64,000 bases of DNA from Butyrivibrio sp. (GTDB taxonomy: Bacteria; Bacillota; Clostridia; Lachnospirales; Lachnospiraceae). The stretch spans positions 1 to 64,000 of the forward strand of contig SVFY01000004.1 in assembly GCA_015056625.1 (NCBI GenBank), read 5' to 3'. Below, piece by piece: positions 17,958 through 26,624 of this stretch. Numbering within the stretch: the first letter of the stretch is position 1; the number at the start of each line of letters is the position of its first letter. A program made the position numbers and the translations under genes. A model generated the notes under the pieces. The model saw nothing but the letters and a program-made list of their open reading frames with translations. It searched no databases and was not told the DNA's origin.

Positions 17958-19386
17958 GTATCCTGTCTCTTATCTCTGTAATACTGTCAGATATCCTCTC
18001 AATTCCATCTGTGATATCGTTTCTAAAATCCTCAAAATTTTCTCTCATGCCCTCATAGATAGTTCTTGGGGTGTCAAAAAAAGCCTTCTGAGTCCCGTCA
18101 AGAGTCATCGCAGCCATGTTCATCAGATTTTCAAAGCTCTGGTGCTTCCTAATGCCAAGCTCTCCAGAAGCCTTCATTTCATAGAGTTCTTTATACCTGT
18201 CGTAGGCAAGTCTTACAGCCTTGTCCCATGAAATATAGATCTCATCCATGGCATGCTGTCCTGTTTCACGGAGCCCTGAGATATTGCCATTTACGCGCTT
18301 TAACAAAGCAGCCATGGAGGCGCTGTTTTCATCAATAAGGTATCCGTTTCTTCCATCTGTGATGCCCTCTGCCGCACAGGACCCCTTTATAAGAACACTT
18401 GCAAGCCCGCAGGCTGCAGCTTCTCTTACAACTATTCCATTGGTGTCGTAGGTAGATGGGAAAAGAAACAGATCAGCCCTGGTGTTCCAGGCCCGGAGTT
18501 TTTCTCTGTCGTGTTCAGGGCCTGTGAAAATAACCTTTCCCGCCATGTTTTCATGACCATCAGTGTGAGACAGGGCCCCGTCCTCTCCATAGACGTCAAG
18601 GCTTATGCCATACTCTTTTATTTTTCCCTGAAGACCCTCTGCGTCGGCGCCTCCGCCCACAAATACCATGCAAAAATCGCTTCCCTCTTTAGAGAGCTCT
18701 TTTATGGCATCCACAATAATCGGAAGCCCCTTGTAGTTCATAAGTCTTCCCACGAAAAGAAAAACTGTTACATTCTCCGGTATGTCGTAGGCCTTTTCAA
18801 GCTCTTTTACCATATCCAGGGAAGCTCTGCCCTTGGGGAAGTCAACGCCATTTGGCATGACCCTGAGTTCCCCCTGGTATCCTAAGTCCCTAAGGTTATC
18901 TCCTGCTCCCTTCGAAACAACCCAGACATCGTCGCAGGCTTCTATGTTGCTCACCATAACCCTGATGGTCTCTTTTTTAAGAAGCCCCTCTCCAACAGCT
19001 CTTTCGATATCCACATCAAACTTGGTGTGGTAGGTAAAGACAATAGGAGCCCCTGTTTCCCTTCTAAGTATCCTTGCCATTATGGTTGAAGCTGCCGGGC
19101 AGTGTGTGTGGATGATGTCTGGCGCTCCCTCTGCCATCTGGGCGATTTCCCTAATAGCAAGAGGGTTACCTGTACGGTAACCCTTAATAAAATCAGTAGT
19201 ATCAAAGCTGGGATAAGGAATGACCCTGTATGGGTAACCCTCGTACTGCGCATTGGGGTATCTTGGCGTTCCTACAACCACATTGGCTCCAAGCTCGCCC
19301 GTCAGCACATTTCCGTAGTTCATTACCACATTTGCAACTCCGTCGATCACTGGAGGAAAAGAGTCATTCAGAAGGCATATGTTCAT
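17935..19386 (-). CDS. GT4 glycosyltransferase (diacylglycerol glucosyltransferase-like)
   Basis: A GT-B fold glycosyltransferase of 483 residues. The N-terminus NDSFPPVIDGVANVV is typical of enzymes that glucosylate diacylglycerol or phosphatidylinositol. The donor-binding half shows FVGRLMNYKG, GPEHDREKL, and VVREAAACGLA (E-x7-E type). The last 80 residues (FFDTPRTIYEGMRENFEDF and onward) form an amphipathic helical extension beyond the usual 400 residues, perhaps for membrane contact. The gene starts three bases after the 7TM gene stops, with GAGG inside that gene's end as the ribosome site, and overlaps the GH13 gene downstream. Confidence 0.85.
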   Translation of the reverse strand: MNICLLNDSFPPVIDGVANVVMNYGNVLTGELGANVVVGTPRYPNAQYEGYPYRVIPYPSFDTTDFIKGYRTGNPLAIREIAQMAEGAPDIIHTHCPAASTIMARILRRETGAPIVFTYHTKFDVDIERAVGEGLLKKETIRVMVSNIEACDDVWVVSKGAGDNLRDLGYQGELRVMPNGVDFPKGRASLDMVKELEKAYDIPENVTVFLFVGRLMNYKGLPIIVDAIKELSKEGSDFCMVFVGGGADAEGLQGKIKEYGISLDVYGEDGALSHTDGHENMAGKVIFTGPEHDREKLRAWNTRADLFLFPSTYDTNGIVVREAAACGLASVLIKGSCAAEGITDGRNGYLIDENSASMAALLKRVNGNISGLRETGQHAMDEIYISWDKAVRLAYDRYKELYEMKASGELGIRKHQSFENLMNMAAMTLDGTQKAFFDTPRTIYEGMRENFEDFRNDITDGIERISDSITEIRDRIHDGADWK

Positions 19387-19389
19387 ATA

Positions 19390-20424
19390 TCAGTTAACCT
19401 CTTTTAACAGTCTAAAATCTTCTACGTTGAAGTCAGTTACGTCGATAACACGGATATAATATCCCTTTAATGAAGAGCCTCTGTATATCTTGCCTATTTC
19501 ATAGCTATACACATTGTCATTGGATTTATAGACCCTTACAGGGCTCTTGTCCTCACTGGAATCATCTTTTACAAACTCCATGAAATCAGGATTTAAGTAC
19601 ATATTGAATCTTCCGCCATTTGCAGGAACGGTTTTCTCAAGCTCCCATTCAGCAACCTCAGGGAAAATAACCTTTGCATACTCGCTGCATCCCATGAATT
19701 TAAGCTGTTTGGAGAACACCAGATATCCCTTGTTGTTAAACTCCGTATCCACTATCTCTACATTGTTGTAAGGCGAGAAGATAGCTACTTTCACAAGGGG
19801 GATCATCATTATGACCAAAGTGATGGTGGATGCAATGGGCATAAGCTCAATTGGAGTCTTTACCATTCTCTCATTGACATAAACGCTGATGGAAAAGAAA
19901 TCCACAAACAGGAGTATATCCACATTTATGCGGCTTACAGCAGTCCTTCTCTTTATGGAATAGATCGCCACCACAATGCCTGCCAGAGTATAAAACGCCA
20001 GGGAAATCAGGTACACCGTGTGCATTGGGCCATAGGTCTTTGTAAGGTACGAACCGGAATCACTTAAATGAAGCTGCACCGTCTTATAAAAAATATCAAG
20101 TCTTCCTGTAGTGCACACGCTGGCATATATAAGGATCTGAACAAATGTCATTATCGCGATCACAGGATTAGGAAGCTGTATCTTGCACACTCCGCAAACT
20201 ATGAAAAACACCAGCATAGGAGAAAAAATACCAAGGACATAAGATATGGTATTGGCAAGGATAGCTTCCGGAAGAGTTCTTGAAACCGAAAGGGCATAAT
20301 AGCCGCCATTACTTACTGCCGCTACCACTATTAAGAGCATGAGATTATAATCTATTATCCTGCCATATGTCATGATGTACATAAGGAGTAATAGAGCCAC
20401 TGAAAAGCATACTAGATAAATCAT
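19390..20424 (-). CDS. 7TM sensor-like protein with PAS-like tail and no output domain
   Basis: A 344-residue membrane protein. About seven hydrophobic segments fill residues 1-225, like the N-terminal 7TM region found in some histidine kinases and diguanylate cyclases. Residues 230-344 look like a PAS-type domain (KGYLVFSKQLKFMGCS, then YYIRVIDVTDFN). In relatives this would lead into a kinase or GGDEF domain, but here a stop codon follows DFRLLKEVN and the glycosyltransferase begins three bases later. I see no frameshift remnant, so it appears to be a natural output-less sensor in an operon with GT4 and GH13. Confidence 0.75.
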   Translation of the reverse strand: MIYLVCFSVALLLLMYIMTYGRIIDYNLMLLIVVAAVSNGGYYALSVSRTLPEAILANTISYVLGIFSPMLVFFIVCGVCKIQLPNPVIAIMTFVQILIYASVCTTGRLDIFYKTVQLHLSDSGSYLTKTYGPMHTVYLISLAFYTLAGIVVAIYSIKRRTAVSRINVDILLFVDFFSISVYVNERMVKTPIELMPIASTITLVIMMIPLVKVAIFSPYNNVEIVDTEFNNKGYLVFSKQLKFMGCSEYAKVIFPEVAEWELEKTVPANGGRFNMYLNPDFMEFVKDDSSEDKSPVRVYKSNDNVYSYEIGKIYRGSSLKGYYIRVIDVTDFNVEDFRLLKEVN

Positions 20425-20513
20425 ATCTTATTCCACCCTCATAACCGAATAATCGATACTATTTCAATTATATATCAGTTAATTCAAGTTAAAAAGAGTG
20501 GTTAACAAGTAAA

Positions 20514-20551
20514 TAAAAAAAGTCAAAGGAGACTCATCTCCTTTGACTTTC
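20514..20551 (-). terminator. Terminator of the gap-pgk-tpiA operon
   Basis: Arms AAAGTCAAAGGAGA and TCTCCTTTGACTTT with a T-run on the minus strand, 15 bases after the tpiA stop codon. Confidence 0.92.
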
Positions 20552-20564
20552 ATCATAAGGCTTA

Positions 20565-21311
20565 TTAAGCGTTGACGATCTGACCGAAGTCTGGCTTAAG
20601 GCTTGCGCCTCCGATAAGACCACCGTCGATGTTAGGCTTTGAAAGAAGCTCAGCAGCGTTGCCAGCGTTCATTGATCCGCCGTACTGAATGCGTACTGCA
20701 TCAGCTGTAGCTGCGTCATACATCTGTCCGATGAGCTCACGGATAAGTCCGCAAACTTCCTCAGCCTGGTCAGATGTAGCTGTCTCGCCTGTTCCGATAG
20801 CCCAGATAGGCTCGTATGCGATAACAAGCTCCTTAACCTGATCTGCTGTTACGCCGTCAAGATCCCATTTGATCTGTCTTGCGATCCACTCCTTGTATGT
20901 GCCAGCCTTACGAAGTGCAAGGGACTCGCCACAGCAAAGGATTGGCTTAAGGCCTGCTGCAAATGCCTTCTTAACCTTCTGGTTGATGAGGATATCGTTC
21001 TCACCGAAGATATCTCTTCTCTCAGAATGTCCAATGATGATGTACTCTACACCAGCATCCTTGAGCATAGGAGCTGAGATCTCGCCTGTGAAAGCTCCCT
21101 TATCCTCAATGTAGAAGTTCTCAGCACCAACGTGTACATTTGTGCCCTTGACAGCCTCTGCCACAACGCAGATGTCAATTGCTGGAACGCAGTAAACTAC
21201 GTCAACAGCATCATTTTTAACTAAATCTTTAAGCTCATTGCAAAGAGCTACAGCCTCGCTGGGAGTCTTGTTCATCTTCCAGTTTCCGGCAATAATACGT
21301 CTTCTTGCCAT
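20565..21311 (-). CDS. tpiA: Triosephosphate isomerase
   Basis: Interconverts dihydroxyacetone phosphate and glyceraldehyde-3-phosphate in glycolysis. The 248-residue protein has the full TIM-barrel signature: GNWKMNK (substrate Lys), GHSERR (electrophilic His), [11 protein letters not shown] (catalytic Glu and loop 6) and QYGGSMN (phosphate site). Last gene of gap-pgk-tpiA. It is preceded by a hairpin element related to one before ptsI (21336-21409), between the pgk stop and the ribosome site TTGGAGG. Confidence 0.98.
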   Translation of the reverse strand: MARRRIIAGNWKMNKTPSEAVALCNELKDLVKNDAVDVVYCVPAIDICVVAEAVKGTNVHVGAENFYIEDKGAFTGEISAPMLKDAGVEYIIIGHSERRDIFGENDILINQKVKKAFAAGLKPILCCGESLALRKAGTYKEWIARQIKWDLDGVTADQVKELVIAYEPIWAIGTGETATSDQAEEVCGLIRELIGQMYDAATADAVRIQYGGSMNAGNAAELLSKPNIDGGLIGGASLKPDFGQIVNA

Positions 21312-21335
21312 AACAATATTCCTCCAATTTTTTTA

Positions 21336-21409
21336 TAAGGAAGTTCTGCTCTCGCACCGGAGGTGCTCGCCAGAACTAAGTAGTAGTCCAAGCTCGAAAA
21401 AACCTCGCT
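21336..21409 (-). repeat. Structured intergenic element, copy 1 (pgk-tpiA)
   Basis: Read on the minus strand, this begins GAGGTTTTTTCGAGCTT, then has a hairpin with outer stem GTTCTG/CAGAAC and inner stem GCACC/GGTGC (loop TCC), and ends AACTTCCTTAT before the tpiA ribosome site. A second copy with the same layout lies before ptsI (48331-48400). There is no U-tract after the hairpin, so it is not an ordinary terminator. Confidence 0.7.
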
Positions 21410-21415
21410 AAGACA

Positions 21416-22651
21416 TTACTTATCGTCAGCAGCGTAAACACCAGGAAGCTTCTTGCCCTCAAGGAACTCAAGTGAAGCTCCGCCACCTGTTGAGATATGG
21501 CTCATCTTGTCTGCATAGCCAAGCTGGTTAACAGCAGCTGCACTGTCACCACCACCGATGATTGTTGTAGCGTCTGTCTCTGAAAGAGCCTTAGCAACTT
21601 CCTTGGTACCTGCAGCAAGAACAGGGTTCTCAAATACGCCCATAGGTCCGTTCCAAACTACTGTCTTAGCTGACTTAACAGCCTCAGCGTAAAGCTCGAT
21701 AGTCTTAGGTCCGATATCAGCGCCTTCCTTGTCTGAAGGGATCTTGTCAGCATCAACAACTGTTGTTGTGATGTTAGGATTGTCGATAGGATCTGGGAAA
21801 GAATCGATGCAAACTGTGTCGATAGGAAGAAGAAGCTTCTTGCCTGCCTTCTCAGCCTTAGCCATCATCTCCTTGCAGTAGTCAACCTTAGTCTCATCAA
21901 GAAGTGACTTACCAACTTCATATCCCTTAGCCTTAAGGAATGTGTAAGCCATACCACCACCGATGATAAGAGTGTCACACTTGTCAAGAAGAGTGTTGAT
22001 AACGTTGAGCTTGTCAGCAACCTTAGCGCCACCAAGAATAGCCACGAAAGGTCTAACTGGGTTCTCAACTGCGTTTCCAAGGAAGTCGATCTCCTTCTGC
22101 ATAAGGTATCCAACAGCGTTGTTTCCGCCCTTTTCCTTGATGTACTTGGTAACAACTGCTACAGAAGCGTGTGCTCTGTGAGCTGAACCAAAAGCGTCGC
22201 ATACATAGTCATCAGCAAGATCAGCAAGCTCTTTTGCAAAAGCCTCACCAGCCTCCTCAGGCTTGGTCTCCTCTTTGCCTCTGAAACGGGTATTCTGAAG
22301 AAGGATAACATCTCCCTCGTTCATAGCCTCTACAGCACCTGTAGCTGCAGCGCCTGTTACATTGTAGTCGTCAATGAACTTAACGTCCTTGCCAAGCTTC
22401 TCTGAAAGTCTCTTGGCAACTGGTCCAAGTGACTCACCCTCGTTAGGGCCATTCTTAACCTTGCCAAGGTGTGAGCAAAGGATAACCTTGCCGCCGTCCT
22501 TTACAAGCTTCTTGATTGTTGGAAGAGCTGCTACGATCCTGGTCTCATCTGTGATCTCGCCGTTCTTTAAAGGAACGTTGAAGTCACAACGAACAAGAAC
22601 TCGTCTGCCCTTTACGTTGATGTCATCAACAGATTTCTTATTAAGTGCCAT
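21416..22651 (-). CDS. pgk: Phosphoglycerate kinase
   Basis: Transfers phosphate from 1,3-bisphosphoglycerate to ADP in glycolysis. The 411-residue, two-domain enzyme shows [20 protein letters not shown] (substrate-binding N-domain, split here across family positions 19-38), [18 protein letters not shown] and [10 protein letters not shown] (nucleotide-binding C-domain). Length and motifs are typical. It lies between gap (109 nt upstream, with a strong hairpin) and tpiA (104 nt downstream, with another structured element). The long structured gaps suggest differential mRNA processing inside the operon. Confidence 0.98.
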   Translation of the reverse strand: MALNKKSVDDINVKGRRVLVRCDFNVPLKNGEITDETRIVAALPTIKKLVKDGGKVILCSHLGKVKNGPNEGESLGPVAKRLSEKLGKDVKFIDDYNVTGAAATGAVEAMNEGDVILLQNTRFRGKEETKPEEAGEAFAKELADLADDYVCDAFGSAHRAHASVAVVTKYIKEKGGNNAVGYLMQKEIDFLGNAVENPVRPFVAILGGAKVADKLNVINTLLDKCDTLIIGGGMAYTFLKAKGYEVGKSLLDETKVDYCKEMMAKAEKAGKKLLLPIDTVCIDSFPDPIDNPNITTTVVDADKIPSDKEGADIGPKTIELYAEAVKSAKTVVWNGPMGVFENPVLAAGTKEVAKALSETDATTIIGGGDSAAAVNQLGYADKMSHISTGGGASLEFLEGKKLPGVYAADDK

Positions 22652-22703
22652 ATTTATATCCTCCTGGGATTTTTTATATTCAGCATTTCATGAAATGAAA
22701 TAA

Positions 22704-22727
22704 GGTCCGGTCCACATGGACCGGACC
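22704..22727. promoter_or_regulatory. Strong hairpin in the gap-pgk gap
   Basis: GGTCCGGTCCA and TGGACCGGACC form a perfect 11-bp stem with a two-base centre. On the minus strand it is followed by TTATTTC, too weak for a normal terminator, so it may be an attenuator or an mRNA-stability or cleavage site. A second palindrome, CATTTCATGAAATG, is at 22684-22697. Confidence 0.65.
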
Positions 22728-22760
22728 TCATTGAAAAGTCTATTCCTAAACTTAGGTAGA

Positions 22761-23792
22761 TCAGCCAAGCTCTGCGAAGTACTTGATTGTTCTAACCATC
22801 TGTGATGTGTATGAGTTCTCGTTGTCATACCATGAAACAACCTGTACTTCGTATGTATCATCATCAACCTTGTTAACAAGTGTCTGAGTAGCATCGAAGA
22901 GTGAACCAAATCTCATACCAACGATATCAGATGAAACGATCTCGTCTGTGTTGTATCCGAATGACTCTGTAGCTGCTGCCTTCATAGCTGCATTAACAGC
23001 TTCCTTTGTAACGTCAGCCTTCTTAACAACTGCGAAAAGAAGTGTTGTTGATCCTGTAGGTGTAGGAACACGCTGAGCAGCGCCGATAAGCTTGCCGTTA
23101 AGCTCAGGGATAACAAGGCCGATAGCCTTTGCAGCACCTGTTGAGTTAGGAACGATGTTAACAGCACCTGCACGTGATCTTCTAAGGTCGCCCTTTCTCT
23201 GAGGACCATCAAGGATCATCTGGTCACCTGTGTAAGCGTGGATTGTGCACATGATACCTGACTGGATAGGTGCATAGTCGTTAAGAGCCTTAGCCATAGG
23301 AGCAAGACAGTTTGTTGTGCAAGAAGCAGCTGAAATGATCTTGTCGTCCTTTGTAAGTGTCTTGTGGTTAACGTTGTAAACGATTGTAGGAAGATCGTTT
23401 CCTGCAGGAGCAGAGATAACTACCTTCTTAGCACCAGCATTGATGTGTGCCTGTGCCTTCTCTTTTGATGTATAGAATCCTGAGCACTCAAGAACTACGT
23501 CTACACCGAGCTCACCCCATGGGCAATTGTTTGCATCAGGCTCTTTGTAGATCTTGATTGTCTTACCCTTTACTGTAATTGTTCCAGCCTCGTCATCAGC
23601 TGTTACGTCATCTTCGTGACCAAGTTCAACATAACGTCCCTGTGAAGAGTCATACTTCAAAAGATGAGCAAGCATCTTAGGGCTTGTCAAATCGTTGATA
23701 GCTACTACTTCGTAACCTTCTGCACCAAACATCTGTCTGAATGCAAGACGACCAATACGGCCAAAACCATTGATTGCTACTTTTACTGCCAT
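22761..23792 (-). CDS. gap: Glyceraldehyde-3-phosphate dehydrogenase
   Basis: Oxidises and phosphorylates glyceraldehyde-3-phosphate with NAD in glycolysis. The 343-residue protein has the Rossmann motif NGFGRIGRL, the catalytic Cys in [12 protein letters not shown] and the C-terminal [14 protein letters not shown]. Asp after the second strand (INDLTS) favours NAD. First gene of the gap-pgk-tpiA operon, with AGGAGG just before ATG 23792. A TTGATA / TATTAA-like pair in the upstream 70 bases could be its promoter, but the spacing is not ideal. Confidence 0.98.
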   Translation of the reverse strand: MAVKVAINGFGRIGRLAFRQMFGAEGYEVVAINDLTSPKMLAHLLKYDSSQGRYVELGHEDDVTADDEAGTITVKGKTIKIYKEPDANNCPWGELGVDVVLECSGFYTSKEKAQAHINAGAKKVVISAPAGNDLPTIVYNVNHKTLTKDDKIISAASCTTNCLAPMAKALNDYAPIQSGIMCTIHAYTGDQMILDGPQRKGDLRRSRAGAVNIVPNSTGAAKAIGLVIPELNGKLIGAAQRVPTPTGSTTLLFAVVKKADVTKEAVNAAMKAAATESFGYNTDEIVSSDIVGMRFGSLFDATQTLVNKVDDDTYEVQVVSWYDNENSYTSQMVRTIKYFAELG

Positions 23793-23969
23793 TTTAAGTT
23801 CCTCCTAAAATGAATTTAATAAATAGGTTGCTGTTCCTATATCAATCTGAATTGATAATAATTTATCAGCAATCTCTATTCTATTCGACTTTTAGCCATA
23901 AATCAAGTGAGAATATTAAAAATATGCTAGAATAACTAAAGAAAAATTCTAAGAAAAATGGAGACACCT

Positions 23970-24791
23970 ATGCCAATACTTTCCGACTACCATATGCACA
24001 CTCATCACTCAGGAGACAGCACAGCTCCCATGGAGGATATGATAAAGCGTTCCATAGAGCTTGGACTTAAGGAGATCTGTTTTACCGACCATCTGGACTA
24101 TGATTATCCGGCCTGCTACGACCTTCCAAAAGATCCCTTTAATCTTGACGTTTCTTCGTATTACGAGGAGTACAAAAAATACGCTGACATCTATAAGGAT
24201 GAGATAGCTGTGCGCTTTGGCGTTGAAATTGGCATGCAGACCCAGGTTGTCTCTGATAATCTCTCTTTTGTAAAAGAAAACAATTTCGATTTTGTCATTG
24301 CGTCCATCCATCTTGTGGGCAAAAAAGATCCCTACTACCCTGACTTCTGGCAGGGAGAGAGCGTAGAGAATATATTCAGAAGATGTTTTGATGCCACACT
24401 GGAAAACATAAAACTCTTTGACGACTATGATGTCCTTGGTCATCTGGATTATATAAGCCGCTACGTTCCCAAGGGAGATACCACCTACTCCTATGAGCGT
24501 TTTGCTGATCAGATAGACGCCATCCTAAGATACCTCGTAGCCCATGACAAGGGCCTTGACTTTAATTCCAAGGTTTTAAGCAGCACCCCTGGCGGCGATC
24601 CAAATCCATGCCCTGCTGCCCTTAAGCGCTTTAGGGAGCTTGGAGGCAGGATCATCACCTTTGGCTCAGATGCCCACAAACCGGAGACTATCGCCTGCGG
24701 ATTTGACAGGATGCGCCAGATTGCACTTGAGAGCGGATTTACAGAGTACTTTACTTTTGAAAAGAGAAATCCCATTCCTCATATGCTTTGA
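23970..24791 (+). CDS. PHP-family histidinol-phosphatase-like protein
   Basis: A 273-residue metal-dependent phosphoesterase of the PHP superfamily, related to HisJ histidinol-phosphatase. The metal-binding motifs are present: DYHMHTHHSGD at the N-terminus, ICFTDHLDY, GVEIGMQ, ASIHLVG, LGHLDYI and GSDAHKPE near the C-terminus. No other histidine gene is nearby, so activity on histidinol phosphate is only a family inference. ATG 23970 is preferred to ATG 23958 because GGAG lies seven bases before it and the protein then starts directly at the first metal motif. A promoter for the next operon overlaps its stop codon. Confidence 0.85.
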   Translation: MPILSDYHMHTHHSGDSTAPMEDMIKRSIELGLKEICFTDHLDYDYPACYDLPKDPFNLDVSSYYEEYKKYADIYKDEIAVRFGVEIGMQTQVVSDNLSFVKENNFDFVIASIHLVGKKDPYYPDFWQGESVENIFRRCFDATLENIKLFDDYDVLGHLDYISRYVPKGDTTYSYERFADQIDAILRYLVAHDKGLDFNSKVLSSTPGGDPNPCPAALKRFRELGGRIITFGSDAHKPETIACGFDRMRQIALESGFTEYFTFEKRNPIPHML

Positions 24792-24816
24792 TTAGACGCA
24801 TTAAATATAGTAAAAT
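24788..24816 (+). promoter_or_regulatory. Likely promoter of the pilus-like operon
   Basis: TTGATT (24788-24793) and TAAAAT (24811-24816) with 17-bp spacing, overlapping the end of the PHP gene and 44 bases before the next start codon. Confidence 0.5.
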
Positions 24817-24859
24817 AGTATTTAATAATCCGAACATCAAATCAGCTGGGAGAAAGTCC

Positions 24860-25600
24860 ATGAAGCCCGAGTTTTATAACACAAGCAAAAGAGCTAATGT
24901 ATATAATTCAATCTTCATCTACAAGATAATTTCTTTGATAGTGGCTGTCGTACTGGCCGTCACACTGGCTGTTCTCTTTTTCCGTGACAAGGCTCTTTAC
25001 AAGGAGTTTACAGACAGTCATCCCACAGCTTTTTTCATAGTAGTAGCTATTTTCCTTGCAGTTTATATCCTGTCTATAGTTGTTGATTTCTTTATTCTGC
25101 ATCACACTGTGTCAATTCGCAGAAGGCTCAACAACCTGGCTTTTTTGGATCACCTCACTGGTCTTCCCAACAGATACAGCTGCGACCTTTTGATAGAGAG
25201 CTTCAACGACGAAGAGCATCTTCCAGATACAGGTTTTTTCCTGATGCAGATTTCCAACCTTGGCAACATCAATGTTAATGAGGGCCACAAAAACGGCAAT
25301 TACCTCATTTCAGAGTTTTCATCGATCCTTGAGGACGTGGCTGATGGCTACGGATATGTAGGAAGGAACGGAGGAAACGAGTACATTGTCCTTTTGGAGG
25401 ACTGCGACCAGGAAAAGGCTGACAAATTCCTCTCAGAGCTCTCAAAGAGGATCAGAGGCTACAACGAGCTTAACGTTGGCGCTCCTCTTGAAGTAAGATA
25501 TTCAAAAGTACTTAACAAAGAAGCAGGCAAGGAAAAAATCTCAGAGATCATCTCTTTGGGATACCAAAAAATAAGAGAAATGCCACTGGCACTTTCGTAA
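24860..25600 (+). CDS. Membrane protein with degenerate GGDEF domain
   Basis: A 246-residue protein with two membrane helices (about 20-42 and 55-80) and a GGDEF-like domain. The entry motif DHLTGLPNRYS is good, but the active-site loop reads RNGGNEY instead of GGDEF: the metal-binding Asp is Asn. It is therefore probably not an active cyclase but a GTP- or cyclic-di-GMP-sensing or scaffolding domain. ATG 24860, with GGGAG eight bases upstream, is chosen over an open frame to 24788 inside the previous gene. It opens a run of seven closely packed genes ending at 29482 that looks like a pilus-related operon. Confidence 0.8.
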   Translation: MKPEFYNTSKRANVYNSIFIYKIISLIVAVVLAVTLAVLFFRDKALYKEFTDSHPTAFFIVVAIFLAVYILSIVVDFFILHHTVSIRRRLNNLAFLDHLTGLPNRYSCDLLIESFNDEEHLPDTGFFLMQISNLGNINVNEGHKNGNYLISEFSSILEDVADGYGYVGRNGGNEYIVLLEDCDQEKADKFLSELSKRIRGYNELNVGAPLEVRYSKVLNKEAGKEKISEIISLGYQKIREMPLALS

Positions 25601-25603
25601 AGC

Positions 25604-26602
25604 ATGAACACTTTTTTCAACAGGAAGAGAAAAAGATCATACGCACTGCTTTGTGTATTCATGGGTATTGCCATGACTTTTCTTAATGGATGCGGAGAGG
25701 AAGAGACTCCTATTGGTGTCTCCACCACCAAGACCGCTCCACCTCAGTACAAGGATCCAGAAGTAACGAGGGAAAAGGGAAGTCGCGATAATACTCCTGT
25801 TTGTCTTGTGCCAACAGCGCCGGGTGAAATTGTCTACGAGAACGAATATGCAAGGCTGGATGCATCCAACGCCTCCGATGGTTACGTTGTTGTGACCTAC
25901 ATCGGAGAATCCCCAAAGGTCAAGCTTCAGATCACGGGCCCGGGTCAGAGGACCTACACCTACGACCTTCAGTCAGGTGTGCAAAAGCCTGAGGTCTTCC
26001 CTCTTCAGACCGGCAATGGCGAGTACATGATAAACGTCTTTGAAAACATTCAGGGAACCCAGTATTCCCAGGCATTTTCACAGCTGATCGACGTGACCAT
26101 TGAAAATGAATTCTCACCATTCCTTTATCCAAACCAGTACTGTACCTTTGACAGCTCCACAAAGGCAATAGCCAAGGCTGAGGAACTTGCTTATATCTGC
26201 GACTCAGATATCGAAGTGGTTTCAGAGGTTTACAACTACATAATCGCCAACATCGAATATGATCACGAGGAGGCAGAAACTGTAGAGAGCGGTTATCTTC
26301 CCAATGTGGATGAGGTTCTTTCCACTAAGAAGGGAATCTGTCTTGACTACTCCTCTCTCATGACCGCCATGCTAAGAAGCCAGCGCATCCCCACAAGAAT
26401 GGAGATTGGCTACGCAGGAACCGCTTATCACGCATGGCTGAGTACCTACATCGAGGACATCGGATGGGTCAACGGAATGATCGAGTTTGACGGAACTGAG
26501 TGGTCACTTATGGATCCAACCTTTGCATCCAACACCAAGAACAAGGAACTTAAGGAATTTATCGGAGACGGTGCAAACTACTCTGTAAAATATATCTACT
26601 AA
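25604..26602 (+). CDS. Transglutaminase-like lipoprotein
   Basis: A 332-residue secreted lipoprotein (lipobox LNGC, lipidated Cys 30) with a transglutaminase-like papain-fold domain in the second half. The catalytic triad is visible: Cys 246 in KKGICLDYS, His 276 in YHAWLS and Asp 304 in LMDPTF. Residues 75-170 form a beta-rich region that may be an Ig-like spacer. Such domains are usually cysteine proteases or cross-linkers at the cell surface. It starts three bases after the GGDEF-like gene and precedes the PilC gene by about 20 bases, so a role in assembling or processing a surface filament is possible. Confidence 0.88.
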   Translation: MNTFFNRKRKRSYALLCVFMGIAMTFLNGCGEEETPIGVSTTKTAPPQYKDPEVTREKGSRDNTPVCLVPTAPGEIVYENEYARLDASNASDGYVVVTYIGESPKVKLQITGPGQRTYTYDLQSGVQKPEVFPLQTGNGEYMINVFENIQGTQYSQAFSQLIDVTIENEFSPFLYPNQYCTFDSSTKAIAKAEELAYICDSDIEVVSEVYNYIIANIEYDHEEAETVESGYLPNVDEVLSTKKGICLDYSSLMTAMLRSQRIPTRMEIGYAGTAYHAWLSTYIEDIGWVNGMIEFDGTEWSLMDPTFASNTKNKELKEFIGDGANYSVKYIY

Positions 26603-26624
26603 TGAAGATAAATTGGAGGGCACA

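Noticed and set aside
24860-25600. Active diguanylate cyclase
   Set aside because: The active loop is RNGGNEY; the metal-binding Asp is replaced by Asn.
26613-26624. Earlier TTG start of the PilC gene
   Set aside because: TTG is a rare start here and the next ATG has a perfectly placed GGAGGG.
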